Origin: Elusimicrobiota bacterium
Lineage (GTDB): Bacteria > Elusimicrobiota > Elusimicrobia > UBA1565 > UBA9628
Assembly: GCA_003151975.1 (NCBI GenBank)
Contig: PLZD01000058.1
Coordinates: 82,236 to 146,235, forward strand
DNA length: 64,000 nucleotides
Direction of reading: 5' to 3'
In this document: positions 1 through 9,008 of the stretch, in pieces
How positions within the stretch are numbered: position 1 is the first letter of the stretch
Layout of the letters: each line of letters opens with the position of its first letter
Translations under genes and position numbers: made by a program
Notes under the pieces: model-generated
The model's database searches: none
Told to the model about the DNA's origin: nothing
Seen by the model: the letters and a program-made list of their open reading frames with translations, nothing else

Positions 1-163
1 ACACCTCAAGCGCGCCGGTGATGTCTATTATAAAGGAAACGGTCTGGCCGTTGGGCGCGATGACGGCCTCGGTCACGTCGCGCGTGAGGGCCAAGCGCTC
101 GGCGGAGTAGGGCTCGCGCCCCCATGAAAGGCTCGCCAGCGACAGGAAAACCAGCAGCGTCAT
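1..163 (-). CDS. S9-family peptidase, N-terminal fragment (runs off the window)
   Basis: Only the first 54 codons are present. The ATG at 163-161 overlaps the TGA of the M20 peptidase gene upstream by 4 bp (ATGA), so the two are probably translationally coupled. Residues 1-14 (MTLLVFLSLASLSW) look like a signal peptide. The segment around residues 33-47 (EAVIAPNGQTVSFII) has the form of the first beta-propeller blade of S9 prolyl-oligopeptidase/DPP-IV-type proteins (xxxISPDGKxVAF). No catalytic residues are inside the window, so the family call rests on this blade and on the adjacent peptidase gene. A TolB-like propeller protein is the alternative. Confidence 0.6.
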   Translation of the reverse strand, partial: MTLLVFLSLASLSWGREPYSAERLALTRDVTEAVIAPNGQTVSFIIDITGALEV

Positions 164-1572
164 CGCGCGTTCTGGGCGGGGGCGTTGGTCACTGATGCGA
201 CCTTGAGCACGATGGCGCGCATGAACTGCGCGTACCAATCGAGCGCGGCCGTGGAGAGGCGCTCATCCACCCCGTGGATGCGGCCGCCGTCCTCGTCGGT
301 CACGGGCGGGTCGACGCCGTACATCAGCGTGCCCTGCGCGCGCAGGTCCTGCGAGTCGGTGGTCCACGCGGCCATAAACGGCGTGACCGGCGCGCGCGGC
401 GCCATGTCGGCCGCGGCGGATTGGACTGCGCGGAAGAATTCGTTGTCGGTCGGCATCGTGCCGACGGGCCTGCGCGTCGGCGGGTCGTAGCGCAGCTCGA
501 TGGCGGAATCGGCGATGGCCTCGCGGACCTCGGAAATCAAATCTTCCGCCTTAACGCCGGGCAGGAGGCGCGCGTTGAACACGGCGGTGGCCTCGCCCGG
601 GATGACGTTGGCCTTATAGCCCGCGTTCAGAATCGTCGGCGTGACGGTGTTGCGCAGCATGGCGGCGTATTCGGGGTCGGCGGTCGCCAGGCGGTCGGCG
701 GCGAGATCCAGCATCGGGCCGGGTTTGGATTCGAGCGCCATAACGATTGCCGCCTTCTGCTCGCCTTGCGCGCCGGCGGCCTGAGTTTCCAAAAAACGCC
801 TGGCCACGGCGTTTATTGAGGCCGGAAATCTGTGCTCGGAGAGCCGCATGACGGCGCGCGCGAGTTTAGCGACCGCGTTGTCGGGGCGCGGCACGGAGGC
901 GTGGCCCGCCTGGCCGTGCGCGACGAGCGTGATGTCCATGTATTCCTTCTCGGCGGACTCGACGCGAATCTCGGATGGCCCTTGGTCGGTCCAAATCGTG
1001 TCGCCGCCCTCGTTGATGCCGAACTCGGCGGCCACTTCGCCTGCGTGCTCGCGCATGACCCAATCGATGTGGCGCTCCTTGTTGCCGGTCTCCTCGTCGG
1101 CCTCGGCGAAGAAGATCACGTCGCGCGACAGCGGGGTCTTCGTGCGTTTGAGCCAGACGAGCAGAGAGGCTTCCACGGCGCACATGCTCTTGATGTCGGC
1201 CGCCCCGCGGCCCCAGATGTAGCCGTCCTTCTCGACGGCGTCAAAGGGCGGCACCGACCAGTCCTTGGCGGCCGCCGGCACGACGTCGGTGTGGCACATG
1301 AGCACGATCGGACGCTTGGAGCCGTCGCCCTTGATCCTGGCCATGAGGCTCGAGCGCGTCGGGCTCGAGGTGAATATGTCAGACGTGATGCCGTCTTTGG
1401 CGAGCTCCTTCTTGAGGTAGCGCGCCGCGAGAATCTCGTTGCCCGGCGGGTTGGAGGTGTCGAGGCGAATGAGCGCCTTGAGGCGCTCGCGCGTCTCGGA
1501 GAGATACGCGGCGTTGGGGTCGGCGGCGGATGCTCCGCCCGCGCCCAGCAGCAGCGCCAGCAGTAAAATCAC
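160..1572 (-). CDS. Secreted M20-family metallopeptidase
   Basis: A 470-residue zinc peptidase of the ArgE/DapE/carboxypeptidase-S (PM20D1-like) group. A signal peptide covers residues 1-16. Metal-site motifs are visible in order: CHTDVVP, GRGAADIKS, EADEETG, and a C-terminal RIHGVDE histidine. Length fits the family. The start is GTG at 1572, overlapping the TGA of the upstream TPR gene (GTGA), and the stop overlaps the next gene's ATG, so it sits in a tightly coupled minus-strand string. The substrate cannot be read from sequence; a peptide or N-acyl amino acid is likely. With the following S9 peptidase it suggests periplasmic peptide breakdown (inference). Confidence 0.88.
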   Translation of the reverse strand: MILLLALLLGAGGASAADPNAAYLSETRERLKALIRLDTSNPPGNEILAARYLKKELAKDGITSDIFTSSPTRSSLMARIKGDGSKRPIVLMCHTDVVPAAAKDWSVPPFDAVEKDGYIWGRGAADIKSMCAVEASLLVWLKRTKTPLSRDVIFFAEADEETGNKERHIDWVMREHAGEVAAEFGINEGGDTIWTDQGPSEIRVESAEKEYMDITLVAHGQAGHASVPRPDNAVAKLARAVMRLSEHRFPASINAVARRFLETQAAGAQGEQKAAIVMALESKPGPMLDLAADRLATADPEYAAMLRNTVTPTILNAGYKANVIPGEATAVFNARLLPGVKAEDLISEVREAIADSAIELRYDPPTRRPVGTMPTDNEFFRAVQSAAADMAPRAPVTPFMAAWTTDSQDLRAQGTLMYGVDPPVTDEDGGRIHGVDERLSTAALDWYAQFMRAIVLKVASVTNAPAQNAR

Positions 1573-3110
1573 GGCTTGGCCGGCGGCGCTGGATTGGGCG
1601 AGGCCGTCGTGTCGAGCTTCTCCAAACGGCTCGAGGCTTTCTTAGCTTGCTTGGCGCCCGGGAAATTCGCCGCGAGTTCCTTATATAGCGCGATCGCCTG
1701 CTGATCGTCCTTGAGATCTTCCTCGGCGGTCGTGGCCGCGTTCCAAAGCTCTTCGGGAGCTTCTTTGGCCGAAGCGTAGTTCTTGGCGATGCTGTGGCGG
1801 ATCTCGACTTCCTGCTTGAAGTCCTTGAGATCCTTGCGCGCGATGGTAGCCGCGTCCTGCAAAGCGGCCACACCCGCGGTCGGGAACATCTCGGCCAGGC
1901 GCTGGTCGGTCTTGATCGCGTCCTGAGGCGCCTTCAAGCGCTCGCGCTGCAGAGACGCTTCATCTCGTAACGCCGAGAGGGCTCCGTCGGTCTTCGGGAA
2001 CAACTTGACGATCTTTTCGTCGATCTCGACGGCGAGCTGGTACTGCCTGAGCTTGTCGGAGTACAAACCCGCCGAGCGCTGCAAAGAAGGCAGGACCTCG
2101 GGCGAGCTCGGGTATTTCTCGACGACGTCGGCGAAAGCCTCGACGGCCTTCTTGTAGTCCTTGATATTGTCGGCGTAGAGCGCGCCGACGGCGAACTGCG
2201 TCTTCGGGCGCAAGGCGCTCTCGGGATGGACCGCGAGCAGTTCCTCGTAGGCAACGAGAGCGGAGGCGGGTTGATTGGCTTTCTCGTGCAGCTGGCCGAG
2301 GCTCCACTGCATCTTGTCGGCGCCGGCGTAATCGGGGAAGCGCGCCTCAAAATGGTGGATCATGTCGACGGAGGCGTCGTACATGTTGTCTTCCATGCCG
2401 GCGCCGAGGTTCTCGGCCAGCGATGCCAGGCGCTCGGTCTTGTCGTCGGATTTCGGCGCCTTGGCGAGCGCCTCCTCGGCGGGCTTGAATTTCCGCGAGA
2501 ACTTCTTTCCGGCGCCGTCCAGGAAATCGGAGCGCGCCTTCATGGCGTACTTGGACTCGGGATACTCGTAGGCCAGGCGCAGCAGATCGACGAGGCCGCC
2601 TTTGACGTCGCCGCGCTTTTGGCGCAGGCCGGCCAGAAGATACAGCGCGTCGGGCCGCATCGAAGCGTCTCGGTACTTCTCGATGAAAACCTTAAGATGC
2701 TCGATGACGCCGTCCTGGATCTCGCCGTCGGCGCTCTGCGCGCGCGCGCTGAGGTACTTCCATTCGGCCTGCAGGCGTTCCTCGGGCGAGAGCGGCGAGG
2801 GTGCGGGTTTCTCCTCGGCCTTCGGAGCCTCCACGGCCGTTTCTTTCTTTTTTTCCGCCGGCTTAGGCGCTTCCTTTTTCTTTTCTTCTTTCGGAGCTTC
2901 GGCCTTTTTCTCCTGGGGCTTCGGCTCTTCCTTCGCCGCCTCGGCTTTCGGCTCTTCTTTGGCGGGCGCTGCGGGCTCGGCCGCGGGCTCGGCTTTCGCG
3001 GGAGCTTCCGCCGCCGGCGCTTCGGCCGGCGGGGCGGCCTTGGGCTCATCCTCGGCAAAGGCGACCGCTCCCGCAAGACACAACGCCGCGAATATCGTCA
3101 GAGCTTTCAT
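1569..3110 (-). CDS. Secreted TPR protein with Lys/Glu/Ala/Pro-rich linker
   Basis: 513 residues. A signal peptide (residues 1-19, ending AVAFA) is followed by a low-complexity region rich in K, E, A and P at about residues 22-110. The rest is helical tetratricopeptide-like repeats resembling the YbgF/CpoB and BamD-type envelope scaffold proteins, with repeats such as YEELLAVHPES and FADVVEKYPSSPE. It starts at ATG 3110 with GGAGA just upstream, immediately after the cystathionine beta-synthase stop. It is probably a periplasmic scaffold. No catalytic motif is seen, and the partner is unknown. The KEAP segment may span the periplasm or contact peptidoglycan (inference). Confidence 0.8.
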   Translation of the reverse strand: MKALTIFAALCLAGAVAFAEDEPKAAPPAEAPAAEAPAKAEPAAEPAAPAKEEPKAEAAKEEPKPQEKKAEAPKEEKKKEAPKPAEKKKETAVEAPKAEEKPAPSPLSPEERLQAEWKYLSARAQSADGEIQDGVIEHLKVFIEKYRDASMRPDALYLLAGLRQKRGDVKGGLVDLLRLAYEYPESKYAMKARSDFLDGAGKKFSRKFKPAEEALAKAPKSDDKTERLASLAENLGAGMEDNMYDASVDMIHHFEARFPDYAGADKMQWSLGQLHEKANQPASALVAYEELLAVHPESALRPKTQFAVGALYADNIKDYKKAVEAFADVVEKYPSSPEVLPSLQRSAGLYSDKLRQYQLAVEIDEKIVKLFPKTDGALSALRDEASLQRERLKAPQDAIKTDQRLAEMFPTAGVAALQDAATIARKDLKDFKQEVEIRHSIAKNYASAKEAPEELWNAATTAEEDLKDDQQAIALYKELAANFPGAKQAKKASSRLEKLDTTASPNPAPPAKP

Positions 3111-3119
3111 CGCAATCTC

Positions 3120-4529
3120 CTAGGCTTGGCCGTTCTGCGCCGACTTGTCGCCGGCGAATTTCGACACGGCGTTGAGAATGTCGTACTTGGTGATGATCTC
3201 GTAATTGGTTTTCGCCGTCTGCACGAGCACGGCGGGCCGCTCGGGCCGGATGAGGCGCATGATCGACTCGATGCGCGCCTCGGGGCTGACCACCGGCAGG
3301 GCCTCGCCCATCGCCTCGCGCACGATCATCTTCTTGATCTCGCGGCCCTTGAGCATGAGGCCGAGGATGGCGTCCTCGTAGATCGCGCCGACGAGCTTCT
3401 TGCCCTCAAATACTGGCAGCTGCGAGATGTCCTGCTTGCGCATCGCGTGCAGGGCGGCGATCAGCGTATCGGTCGTGCGCCCCTGGACGAGCTTGCGCTC
3501 CTTGCCGCCGCCGTAGTGCTTGGAGGCCAGCACGTCGCGCGCGTAGATGTGCAGCTCGGTCTCCTGGTACTGGTTTTCCTTCATCCACTCGTCGTTGTAG
3601 ATCTTCGACAGATAGCGCATGCCGGTGTCGGGAAGCAGGATGACCATGAAATCCTTCTCGGACAGTTTCTCGGCGTATTTCAACGCCGCCCAAACCGCGG
3701 CGCCGCCCGAGCCCCCGGTCATCACGCCTTCCAGGCGCACGAGCCGGCGCGTCGCGACGAACGCGTCGCGGTCGGGGACCTGCAAAACGTCGTCGACGAT
3801 CTTGAGGTTCATCGTTCCTGGGAAGATGTCCTCGCCGATGCCCTCGATCACATAGGGATGGGCCTTGCCCACCTTGTTGAACTTGATCTTCTCGTAGTAC
3901 AGCGAGCCGATCGGGTCGGCGCCAATGATCTTGATCTTGGGGTTTTGTTCCTTAAGATACTTTCCCACGCCCGAGATCGTGCCGCCCGTGCCCATGCCCG
4001 CGACGAAATGCGTGATCTTGCCCAGGGTGTCCTTCCAGATCTCGGGGCCGGTGTATTTGTAGTGCGCGGCGGGGTTCTGCGGGTTCTCGTACTGGTTCGG
4101 GTAATACGCGTTGGGGATTTCCTTGGCGAGCTTGGCGGCGACCGAGTAGTAGCTGCGCGGGTCGGAGGGCTCGACGGCCGTGGGACAAACGATGACCTCG
4201 GCGCCCATGGCCTTGAGCAGGTTGATCTTCTCGCGGCTTTGCTTGTCGGTGATCGTGAAAATGAGCTTATAGCCGCGGATGGCCGCGACCAGCGCGAGGC
4301 CTATGCCGGTGTTGCCCGAGGTGCCCTCGATGATCGTACCGCCGGGCTTGAGCAGGCCGCGCCGTTCGGCGTCGTCGATCATGGTCGTGCCGATGCGGTC
4401 CTTGACCGAGCCGCCGGGATTGAAGAACTCGCACTTCAAATAAATCTTGGGCTTAAGGCCCTCGGCCATGCGGTTGAGGCGCACCATGGGCGTGTTGCCC
4501 ATCGTCTCCAGAATGTTCTCGTAGAGCAT
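3120..4529 (-). CDS. Cystathionine beta-synthase-type PLP enzyme with CBS pair
   Basis: 469 residues. The N-terminal 330 residues are a fold-type II PLP enzyme. Lys43 in NPGGSVKDR should hold PLP, TSGNTG (70-75) contacts substrate carboxylate, and GTGGT (180-184) binds the PLP phosphate. Residues about 335-460 form a tandem CBS domain, the architecture of cystathionine beta-synthase rather than plain O-acetylserine sulfhydrylase. Predicted reaction: serine plus homocysteine to cystathionine, or a cysteine-synthase activity. ATG 4529 is preceded by a strong GGAGG and lies 1 nt after the recR stop, so expression is tied to dnaX-recR. The CBS pair may sense an adenosyl ligand (family knowledge). 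Confidence 0.88.
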   Translation of the reverse strand: MLYENILETMGNTPMVRLNRMAEGLKPKIYLKCEFFNPGGSVKDRIGTTMIDDAERRGLLKPGGTIIEGTSGNTGIGLALVAAIRGYKLIFTITDKQSREKINLLKAMGAEVIVCPTAVEPSDPRSYYSVAAKLAKEIPNAYYPNQYENPQNPAAHYKYTGPEIWKDTLGKITHFVAGMGTGGTISGVGKYLKEQNPKIKIIGADPIGSLYYEKIKFNKVGKAHPYVIEGIGEDIFPGTMNLKIVDDVLQVPDRDAFVATRRLVRLEGVMTGGSGGAAVWAALKYAEKLSEKDFMVILLPDTGMRYLSKIYNDEWMKENQYQETELHIYARDVLASKHYGGGKERKLVQGRTTDTLIAALHAMRKQDISQLPVFEGKKLVGAIYEDAILGLMLKGREIKKMIVREAMGEALPVVSPEARIESIMRLIRPERPAVLVQTAKTNYEIITKYDILNAVSKFAGDKSAQNGQA

Positions 4530-4530
4530 C

Positions 4531-5127
4531 TTAAACCTCCGTTCTTCCGGTCAGGGCGTGCGAGAGCGTGCGTTCATCGATGTAGTCGAGGTCGCCGCCC
4601 ATCGGCACGCCGTGCGCGATGCGCGTGATCTTGACCGTTCCGGCTTCCTTAAGCCGTTGGGTGAGATAAAGCGCGGTGGCCTCGCCCTCGGCATCGGGGT
4701 CGGTGGCCAGGACCACCTCGCGCAACGTGCCTTTGGCGGCCGCGACCCGCGCGAGCAGTTCCTTGATGCGCAAAGACTCCGGTCCGATGCCGTCCAGCGG
4801 CGAGAGCGCGCCGTGCAAAACATGGTAGAGCCCCTTGTAGCCCCGCGAGCGCTCAAGCGCCGTGACATCCTGCGGCTCGGATACGACGCACAGCAGTCCG
4901 CGATCGCGGTCGGTGTCCTTGCACAGCGCGCAGAGCTCTTGATCGGTCAAATCGAAGCATTGCTTGCAGGGCCGTATGGCGGCTTTGGCCTCGCGCACGG
5001 CCGCGATCAGATTGTCGGCCTCGAAATCCGGCGCGCGCAGCAGGAAGATGGCCAGGCGCTCGGCCTGCTTGGGGCCGACGCCGGGCAGGCGCTTGAGGCT
5101 GGAAACCAGCTTCGCGAAACTCTTCAT
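4531..5127 (-). CDS. recR: Recombination mediator protein RecR
   Basis: 198 residues, the usual RecR length. Order of parts: N-terminal helix-hairpin-helix (LKRLPGVGPKQAERLA, from about residue 11), zinc finger with Cys54, Cys57, Cys66 and Cys69, then a Toprim domain with VLATDPDAEGEATA, and the C-terminal Walker-like tail. RecR acts with RecO and RecF to load RecA on gapped DNA. The ATG at 5127 directly abuts the dnaX TAG at 5128-5130. The dnaX-recR pairing is a classic conserved neighbourhood and supports the call. Confidence 0.96.
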   Translation of the reverse strand: MKSFAKLVSSLKRLPGVGPKQAERLAIFLLRAPDFEADNLIAAVREAKAAIRPCKQCFDLTDQELCALCKDTDRDRGLLCVVSEPQDVTALERSRGYKGLYHVLHGALSPLDGIGPESLRIKELLARVAAAKGTLREVVLATDPDAEGEATALYLTQRLKEAGTVKITRIAHGVPMGGDLDYIDERTLSHALTGRTEV

Positions 5128-6741
5128 CTAGGGCTTCTTAATGATCCGGACTTTGCCGCCCAGGATCTGCTGGGCTTTTTTGAGCGCCTCGGGAGAAGAA
5201 GCGGGCGTCTTTTCCGTCACGTCTTTCCAGGCCCCGCCCGGCTGAGCCGCGGGAGCATCCTCGTCGACAGGCGCCGGCGTCGGTGTGTGGCCAATTTGGC
5301 CCAACTCGAGCGAAATCTTAGTCGCCGCGCCTGTTAATGTGGCCACTTTGGCCTCAATCCAGGGCAGCGCCCTTTTGGCCTGATCCAGGTCGAATTGCTT
5401 GGCGAAAGCCAGCTTCCAGGGCCCCGTCTCGGGCGTGACGGCGCGGACCCGCTCGAGAGTCATGGCCAAGCCCGGCTTCTCCTGCTTGGCGGCGGAAAGA
5501 AAGCGCGCCCAGGCATTGCCCCCCGATGCCAGCGGAGCGGGCGCTTCACCCTCTTCCGGCTCAGGCTCATCATCGGCCGTGGCGGCCACCGGCGCGGCAG
5601 CCGGGGCGCTGGAGGCCAGCCGCTTTTCCAGAGCCTCCAAGCGGTTGGCCCAGGCCGTGAGGTCCCAGGCGGCTTCGAGGCAGGTGAACAGGCTCAGCTC
5701 CAAGGACAGCCTCGGCGAGTCGCCCCAGCGCAGCTCCTCGAGCGCGCGGTTCATGCGCTTGAGCAGAAAGCCCAGAGCCTCGGCGGTCATCGCCGACGAC
5801 GCCTTGGCCCAGCTCGACGGTATTGGCGAAGGCAGGCCGAGCTTCGAAAGATAGAGCGCTTCTAGGGCGGCTCGCAAATCCTTCAGCAATTGAGCAGGCT
5901 CGACGCCCTCGTCGTAGACCTTCTGCAGCCACTGAGCCAATTGCTTGGCGTTTTTAGAGAAGAGCGATTCGGCCAAGCCCAACAGCATCTCTTGCGGGAC
6001 GAAGCCGAACATCTCCCGAACGCTGGCCGCGGTGACCTTCTTGTCCGAGAACGAGCGGCACTGATCCAGCAGACTGACCGCGTCGCGCAGCGAGCCCTCG
6101 GCCGTGCGCGCGAGCAGTTCCAGCGCGTCGTCTTCGATGTCGATCTTCTCTTTCTTGGCCAGGGCGCCGAGATGCTCCTGAAGCAGCTCGACGGGAACTG
6201 GGCGGAACTTGAAGCGCTGGCAGCGCGAGGCGATGGTGGCCGGCACCTTGGCCGACTCGGTTGTGGCCAAAATGAACACAACGTGCGCGGGCGGCTCTTC
6301 CAGGGTTTTGAGCAGGGCGTTGAAGGCCGCCGTCGAGAGCATGTGCGCCTCGTCGATGATGAAGACCTTGTAGCGGTCCCGCGAGGGCGCCAAGGCGACG
6401 GTGTCGATGATGACCTGCCGGACGTTGTCGACGCCGGTGTGCGAGGCGGCGTCCATCTCGAGCACATCCAGCGACGAGGAGGCCGTGATTTCCATGCACG
6501 GCTGGCACTCGCCGCACGGCTCGGGTGTGGGCCCCTTGACGCAGTTGAGGGCTTTGGCCAAAATGCGCGCCATCGTGGTTTTGCCGACGCCGCGCGGACC
6601 CGTAAAAAGGTAGGCGTGGGCTATTTTTTTTGACGCTATCGAATTCTTGATCGTGACCGCGACGGCCGGCTGGCCGAGCAGTTCCTCGAAGCCTTGCGGG
6701 CGGTATTTGCGCGCGAGAACGATATAGGCGGATTTTGGCAC
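5128..6741 (-). CDS. dnaX: DNA polymerase III subunit gamma/tau
   Basis: 537 residues. AAA+ clamp-loader ATPase with Walker A GPRGVGKTT (48-56), zinc-binding cysteines at 67, 76, 79 and 82, Walker B DEAH (130-133) and the SRC sensor (TIASRCQRF). The C-terminal third has an Ala/Pro/Glu-rich linker and a short tau-like tail. The start is GTG at 6741 with GGGAGA upstream. It is followed directly by recR. I did not see an obvious slippery heptamer plus stem for gamma production, but did not search exhaustively. It loads the beta clamp at the replisome. Confidence 0.96.
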   Translation of the reverse strand: MPKSAYIVLARKYRPQGFEELLGQPAVAVTIKNSIASKKIAHAYLFTGPRGVGKTTMARILAKALNCVKGPTPEPCGECQPCMEITASSSLDVLEMDAASHTGVDNVRQVIIDTVALAPSRDRYKVFIIDEAHMLSTAAFNALLKTLEEPPAHVVFILATTESAKVPATIASRCQRFKFRPVPVELLQEHLGALAKKEKIDIEDDALELLARTAEGSLRDAVSLLDQCRSFSDKKVTAASVREMFGFVPQEMLLGLAESLFSKNAKQLAQWLQKVYDEGVEPAQLLKDLRAALEALYLSKLGLPSPIPSSWAKASSAMTAEALGFLLKRMNRALEELRWGDSPRLSLELSLFTCLEAAWDLTAWANRLEALEKRLASSAPAAAPVAATADDEPEPEEGEAPAPLASGGNAWARFLSAAKQEKPGLAMTLERVRAVTPETGPWKLAFAKQFDLDQAKRALPWIEAKVATLTGAATKISLELGQIGHTPTPAPVDEDAPAAQPGGAWKDVTEKTPASSPEALKKAQQILGGKVRIIKKP

Positions 6742-6750
6742 GGCGTCTCC

Positions 6751-7137
6751 CTAGGTCGAGCGCGAACGGCGCCCCTCGAGGCTCAAGGCCCCCGGCCCGA
6801 AGGCCAGGACCTGCAAAAGGCCGCCGAGAATCGCGAGGTTCTTGAGCAAGTGGATGCGCTGCTCGGGGCCCGTGTGGAAGATCCAGGTCGCCATGATCAG
6901 GAAGGCCGACAGCGCCGCCGCGCCCCAGCGCGCGTGAAAGCCCAGGATCAGCGAGATGCCGCCCAAGGCCTCGACGGCGGCGGCCAAGGCGCAGAGCAGC
7001 ACCGCCCAAGGAACGCCGTGGCTTTCCATGTACTTGACCGTGTCGGAGAAATCGGTGATCTTGCCGAAGGCCGAGGACAGGAAGATGATCGCGATCAGCA
7101 AACGCCCCGCCAGAGCGAGGATGTCCTCGTGGTCCAC
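6751..7137 (-). CDS. DoxX-family membrane protein
   Basis: A small four-helix integral membrane protein of the DoxX family (segments LAGRLLIAIIFLSSAFGK, AVLLCALAAAVEALGGISLI, AALSAFLIMATWIFH and the C-terminal ILGGLLQVLAFG). I chose the GTG at 7137 because DoxX proteins begin just before the first helix. The reading frame is open to an ATG at 7173, giving 140 residues, but that start would exactly overlap the divergent gene's start codon. Role is not certain; DoxX relatives are linked to redox or stress functions. It heads the dnaX-recR-cbs string, 10 nt upstream of dnaX. Confidence 0.8.
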   Translation of the reverse strand: MDHEDILALAGRLLIAIIFLSSAFGKITDFSDTVKYMESHGVPWAVLLCALAAAVEALGGISLILGFHARWGAAALSAFLIMATWIFHTGPEQRIHLLKNLAILGGLLQVLAFGPGALSLEGRRSRST

Positions 7138-7157
7138 GCAGGCAGAATACCACAAAG

Positions 7158-7166
7158 TGATATACT
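7158..7166 (+). promoter_or_regulatory. Extended -10 promoter (TGATATACT)
   Basis: TGn followed by TATACT at 7161-7166, then six bases to the ATG at 7173. The usual +1 falls on or next to the start codon, predicting a leaderless transcript. No good -35 is visible, as expected for an extended -10. Confidence 0.6.
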
Positions 7167-7172
7167 CCATCA

Positions 7173-7820
7173 ATGCGCGGGACGGCGGTCCTTCTCGTTT
7201 TATTTTCGGCGGCAGCGCCCTGCTTTGCCGCCGATGCCGCGGCGCCCAGCCTCTGGCAGGAGATGTACGTCTGGGACGCGCTGCTGACCGCGCGCGACAA
7301 GGCGGCGCGCGCGCAAAGCGACCCCGCGCTGATCCCGGTCATGAAGTCCATCGCGGGCCAGGTCGCCCAGCAGGTCGCCAACCTCGCGCAGATCGACGCG
7401 TACGTCAAAGCCCAGCAGGACAACCTGCGCTACGCGTTCAGCCAGGAAGATCCCGGCGGCAGCCTCGACACGATCGGCGCCAACTTCGACACGCTGGCCA
7501 AGGGCGCCGACCAAATCCGCAACAACCTTTATTTCCTGACGGTGCGCTGCCGCATCGCGTCCTCCCAGGCGTTATCAGATCCCGAGATGTACCAGGCCGC
7601 CCTGCTGATCTTGGGCCAGGTCCAGCAATTGCAGCTGCGGCTCAACGCTTTATATCTTGACGCCAACGACGCGCACAAGCTCGTCGGCGAGAATTCCTGG
7701 GCGACCGACAAGGAGTTCCGCCACCGCTCGGACTACCTCATGAGAACCGTCGTGCGCGTGCAGGACTCGGTGTTCGCTGTCTACAACTCGGGCTACGAGC
7801 TCGCGATGCGCGCGCGCTAG
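7173..7820 (+). CDS. Secreted protein of unknown function
   Basis: 215 residues. Clear signal peptide (residues 1-20, cleavage near CFAADA). The mature part is predicted largely alpha-helical with regular Ala/Gln/Leu spacing (VAQQVANLAQIDAYVKAQQDN), possibly a helical bundle. I recognise no family. A single cysteine remains in the mature chain (LTVRCRIASS). Expressed alone from its own extended -10 promoter, divergent from doxX. The following 158 bases to the next gene hold that gene's promoter and a short GCGGG/CCCGC inverted repeat, nothing else recognised. Confidence 0.7.
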   Translation: MRGTAVLLVLFSAAAPCFAADAAAPSLWQEMYVWDALLTARDKAARAQSDPALIPVMKSIAGQVAQQVANLAQIDAYVKAQQDNLRYAFSQEDPGGSLDTIGANFDTLAKGADQIRNNLYFLTVRCRIASSQALSDPEMYQAALLILGQVQQLQLRLNALYLDANDAHKLVGENSWATDKEFRHRSDYLMRTVVRVQDSVFAVYNSGYELAMRAR

Positions 7821-7942
7821 CTCGGCACGCAGCGCCTGCCGCTTACCGCGTTGTCCTCTCAAAAGATTGGCTACTTTTCCCGCCATATGGCTATTAAAGT
7901 CGACGATATTCGCGGGGATGAACCCGCCTGACAGCGGCATCC

Positions 7943-7971
7943 TTGCACGCCGCGACGCCAGACGCTATACT
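7943..7971 (+). promoter_or_regulatory. Sigma70-type promoter, leaderless
   Basis: TTGCAC at 7943-7948, a 17-bp spacer, TATACT at 7966-7971, then 7 nt to the ATG at 7979. Near-consensus boxes with ideal spacing place +1 at the A of the start codon. Confidence 0.72.
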
Positions 7972-7978
7972 GACAGAG

Positions 7979-9007
7979 ATGCGCGCCGCTTCACCGACGA
8001 CGTCCTGGCTGATCAGCCCGAAAGCCGACATCCTTTTTATCGCCAACGCGACCTGGCCGCTGTTCGCGCTGCTGTTGTGGCTCAACAAGTACGCCTGGCA
8101 CATGGACATCGACCTCTACTTGATGTTCGTGATCGGCACGCCGCACCGCTGGGTCACCTTGCCATTGGTGGGCATGGACAAGGAGCGGCTCAAGTCGAAT
8201 TGGCCGACCTTGGCGTTCGTCGGCGTCGCCACGACCGCGGCGTTCTTCGCGATCTTGGGGCGCACGCACGACATCCGCCTGATGATCCTGCTCGCTTATC
8301 TTTGGAATCTTTGGCACGTCGCCGCGCAGAACGCGGGTGTCGTGCGCATCTACGGCATCAACGGCCAGCCCGAAAAGCGCGCGTCGGGCACGCTGGAAAA
8401 ATGGCTGCTGCGGACCTTCATGCTCTACGCGTTTCTGCGCGTCGGCAGCCTCGGCGTCGACTACCAAAACTCGATCCCTTTGGTCGGCTACATCACGCGC
8501 TTCAGCGTGCACGCCGGAACCTACGACTGGTTTTCCCTGCTGATTCCGATTTTCCTTTTCATTCGCGAAGCGCGCGGCTACGACCCGCGCCTGCACCCGA
8601 AATACATCCATCTTTCGAGCGTTCTGCTTAACTATTCCGCGATGATCGTGCTCTGTCACCTTCACAAGCCGGGCTTGGTGCTCGCCGTGGCGGCTTCCAA
8701 CGCCTTGTTCCACGCGACCGAGTACTACGGCATACTGACTTGGATGGTCAGCCGCCGCGCCGACCCGGGCAAGGCGTGGTTTCTTCCCGGCCTGCTCAAG
8801 CACTGGACCGTCACCTTGATCGTGTTCCTCTACGGCATGGCGGCGCTGAGCTACGTGCTCGTCATGCGCTTTACTTATTTCTGGATGGTCGCCAATACTT
8901 TGGTCGCGTGCCTGCACTACGCCTATGACGGCGTCATCTGGAAGATGCCGGCCGTCTTCAAGCGCGCTCCGGCGGCGGCGCCGGCCGGGCTCGCGGCGGC
9001 CGCGTAG
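7979..9007 (+). CDS. Polytopic membrane protein, unknown function
   Basis: 342 residues with about eight hydrophobic segments (for example FIANATWPLFALLLWL, WPTLAFVGVATTAAFFAIL, LKHWTVTLIVFLYGMAAL). His-containing motifs fall near membrane edges (GTPHRWVTLP, NLWHVAAQNAG, ALFHATEYYG, CLHYAYDGVIWKMP), suggesting a metal or haem ligand set, but I recognise no named family. The ATG at 7979 is chosen because a promoter ends 7 nt before it; an in-frame TTG at 7943 overlaps the -35 and is rejected. The alpha/beta hydrolase gene follows one base after the stop, so they are co-transcribed. Confidence 0.8.
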   Translation: MRAASPTTSWLISPKADILFIANATWPLFALLLWLNKYAWHMDIDLYLMFVIGTPHRWVTLPLVGMDKERLKSNWPTLAFVGVATTAAFFAILGRTHDIRLMILLAYLWNLWHVAAQNAGVVRIYGINGQPEKRASGTLEKWLLRTFMLYAFLRVGSLGVDYQNSIPLVGYITRFSVHAGTYDWFSLLIPIFLFIREARGYDPRLHPKYIHLSSVLLNYSAMIVLCHLHKPGLVLAVAASNALFHATEYYGILTWMVSRRADPGKAWFLPGLLKHWTVTLIVFLYGMAALSYVLVMRFTYFWMVANTLVACLHYAYDGVIWKMPAVFKRAPAAAPAGLAAAA

Positions 9008-9008
9008 A

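Noticed and set aside
2780..3050. Repetitive GCC/TTC-rich stretch as a DNA repeat array
   Set aside because: It is the coding sequence of a Lys/Glu/Ala/Pro-rich linker; units are irregular at DNA level.
2226..4628. An 800-codon open frame on the plus strand opposite the TPR and cystathionine-synthase genes
   Set aside because: Leu/Arg/Gly/Val-rich with no domain; it is the antisense shadow of well-recognised minus-strand genes in GC-rich DNA.
7912..7927. GCGGG-GATGAA-CCCGC inverted repeat upstream of the membrane-protein gene
   Set aside because: Five-base arms without a T-run; not distinguishable from chance in GC-rich DNA.
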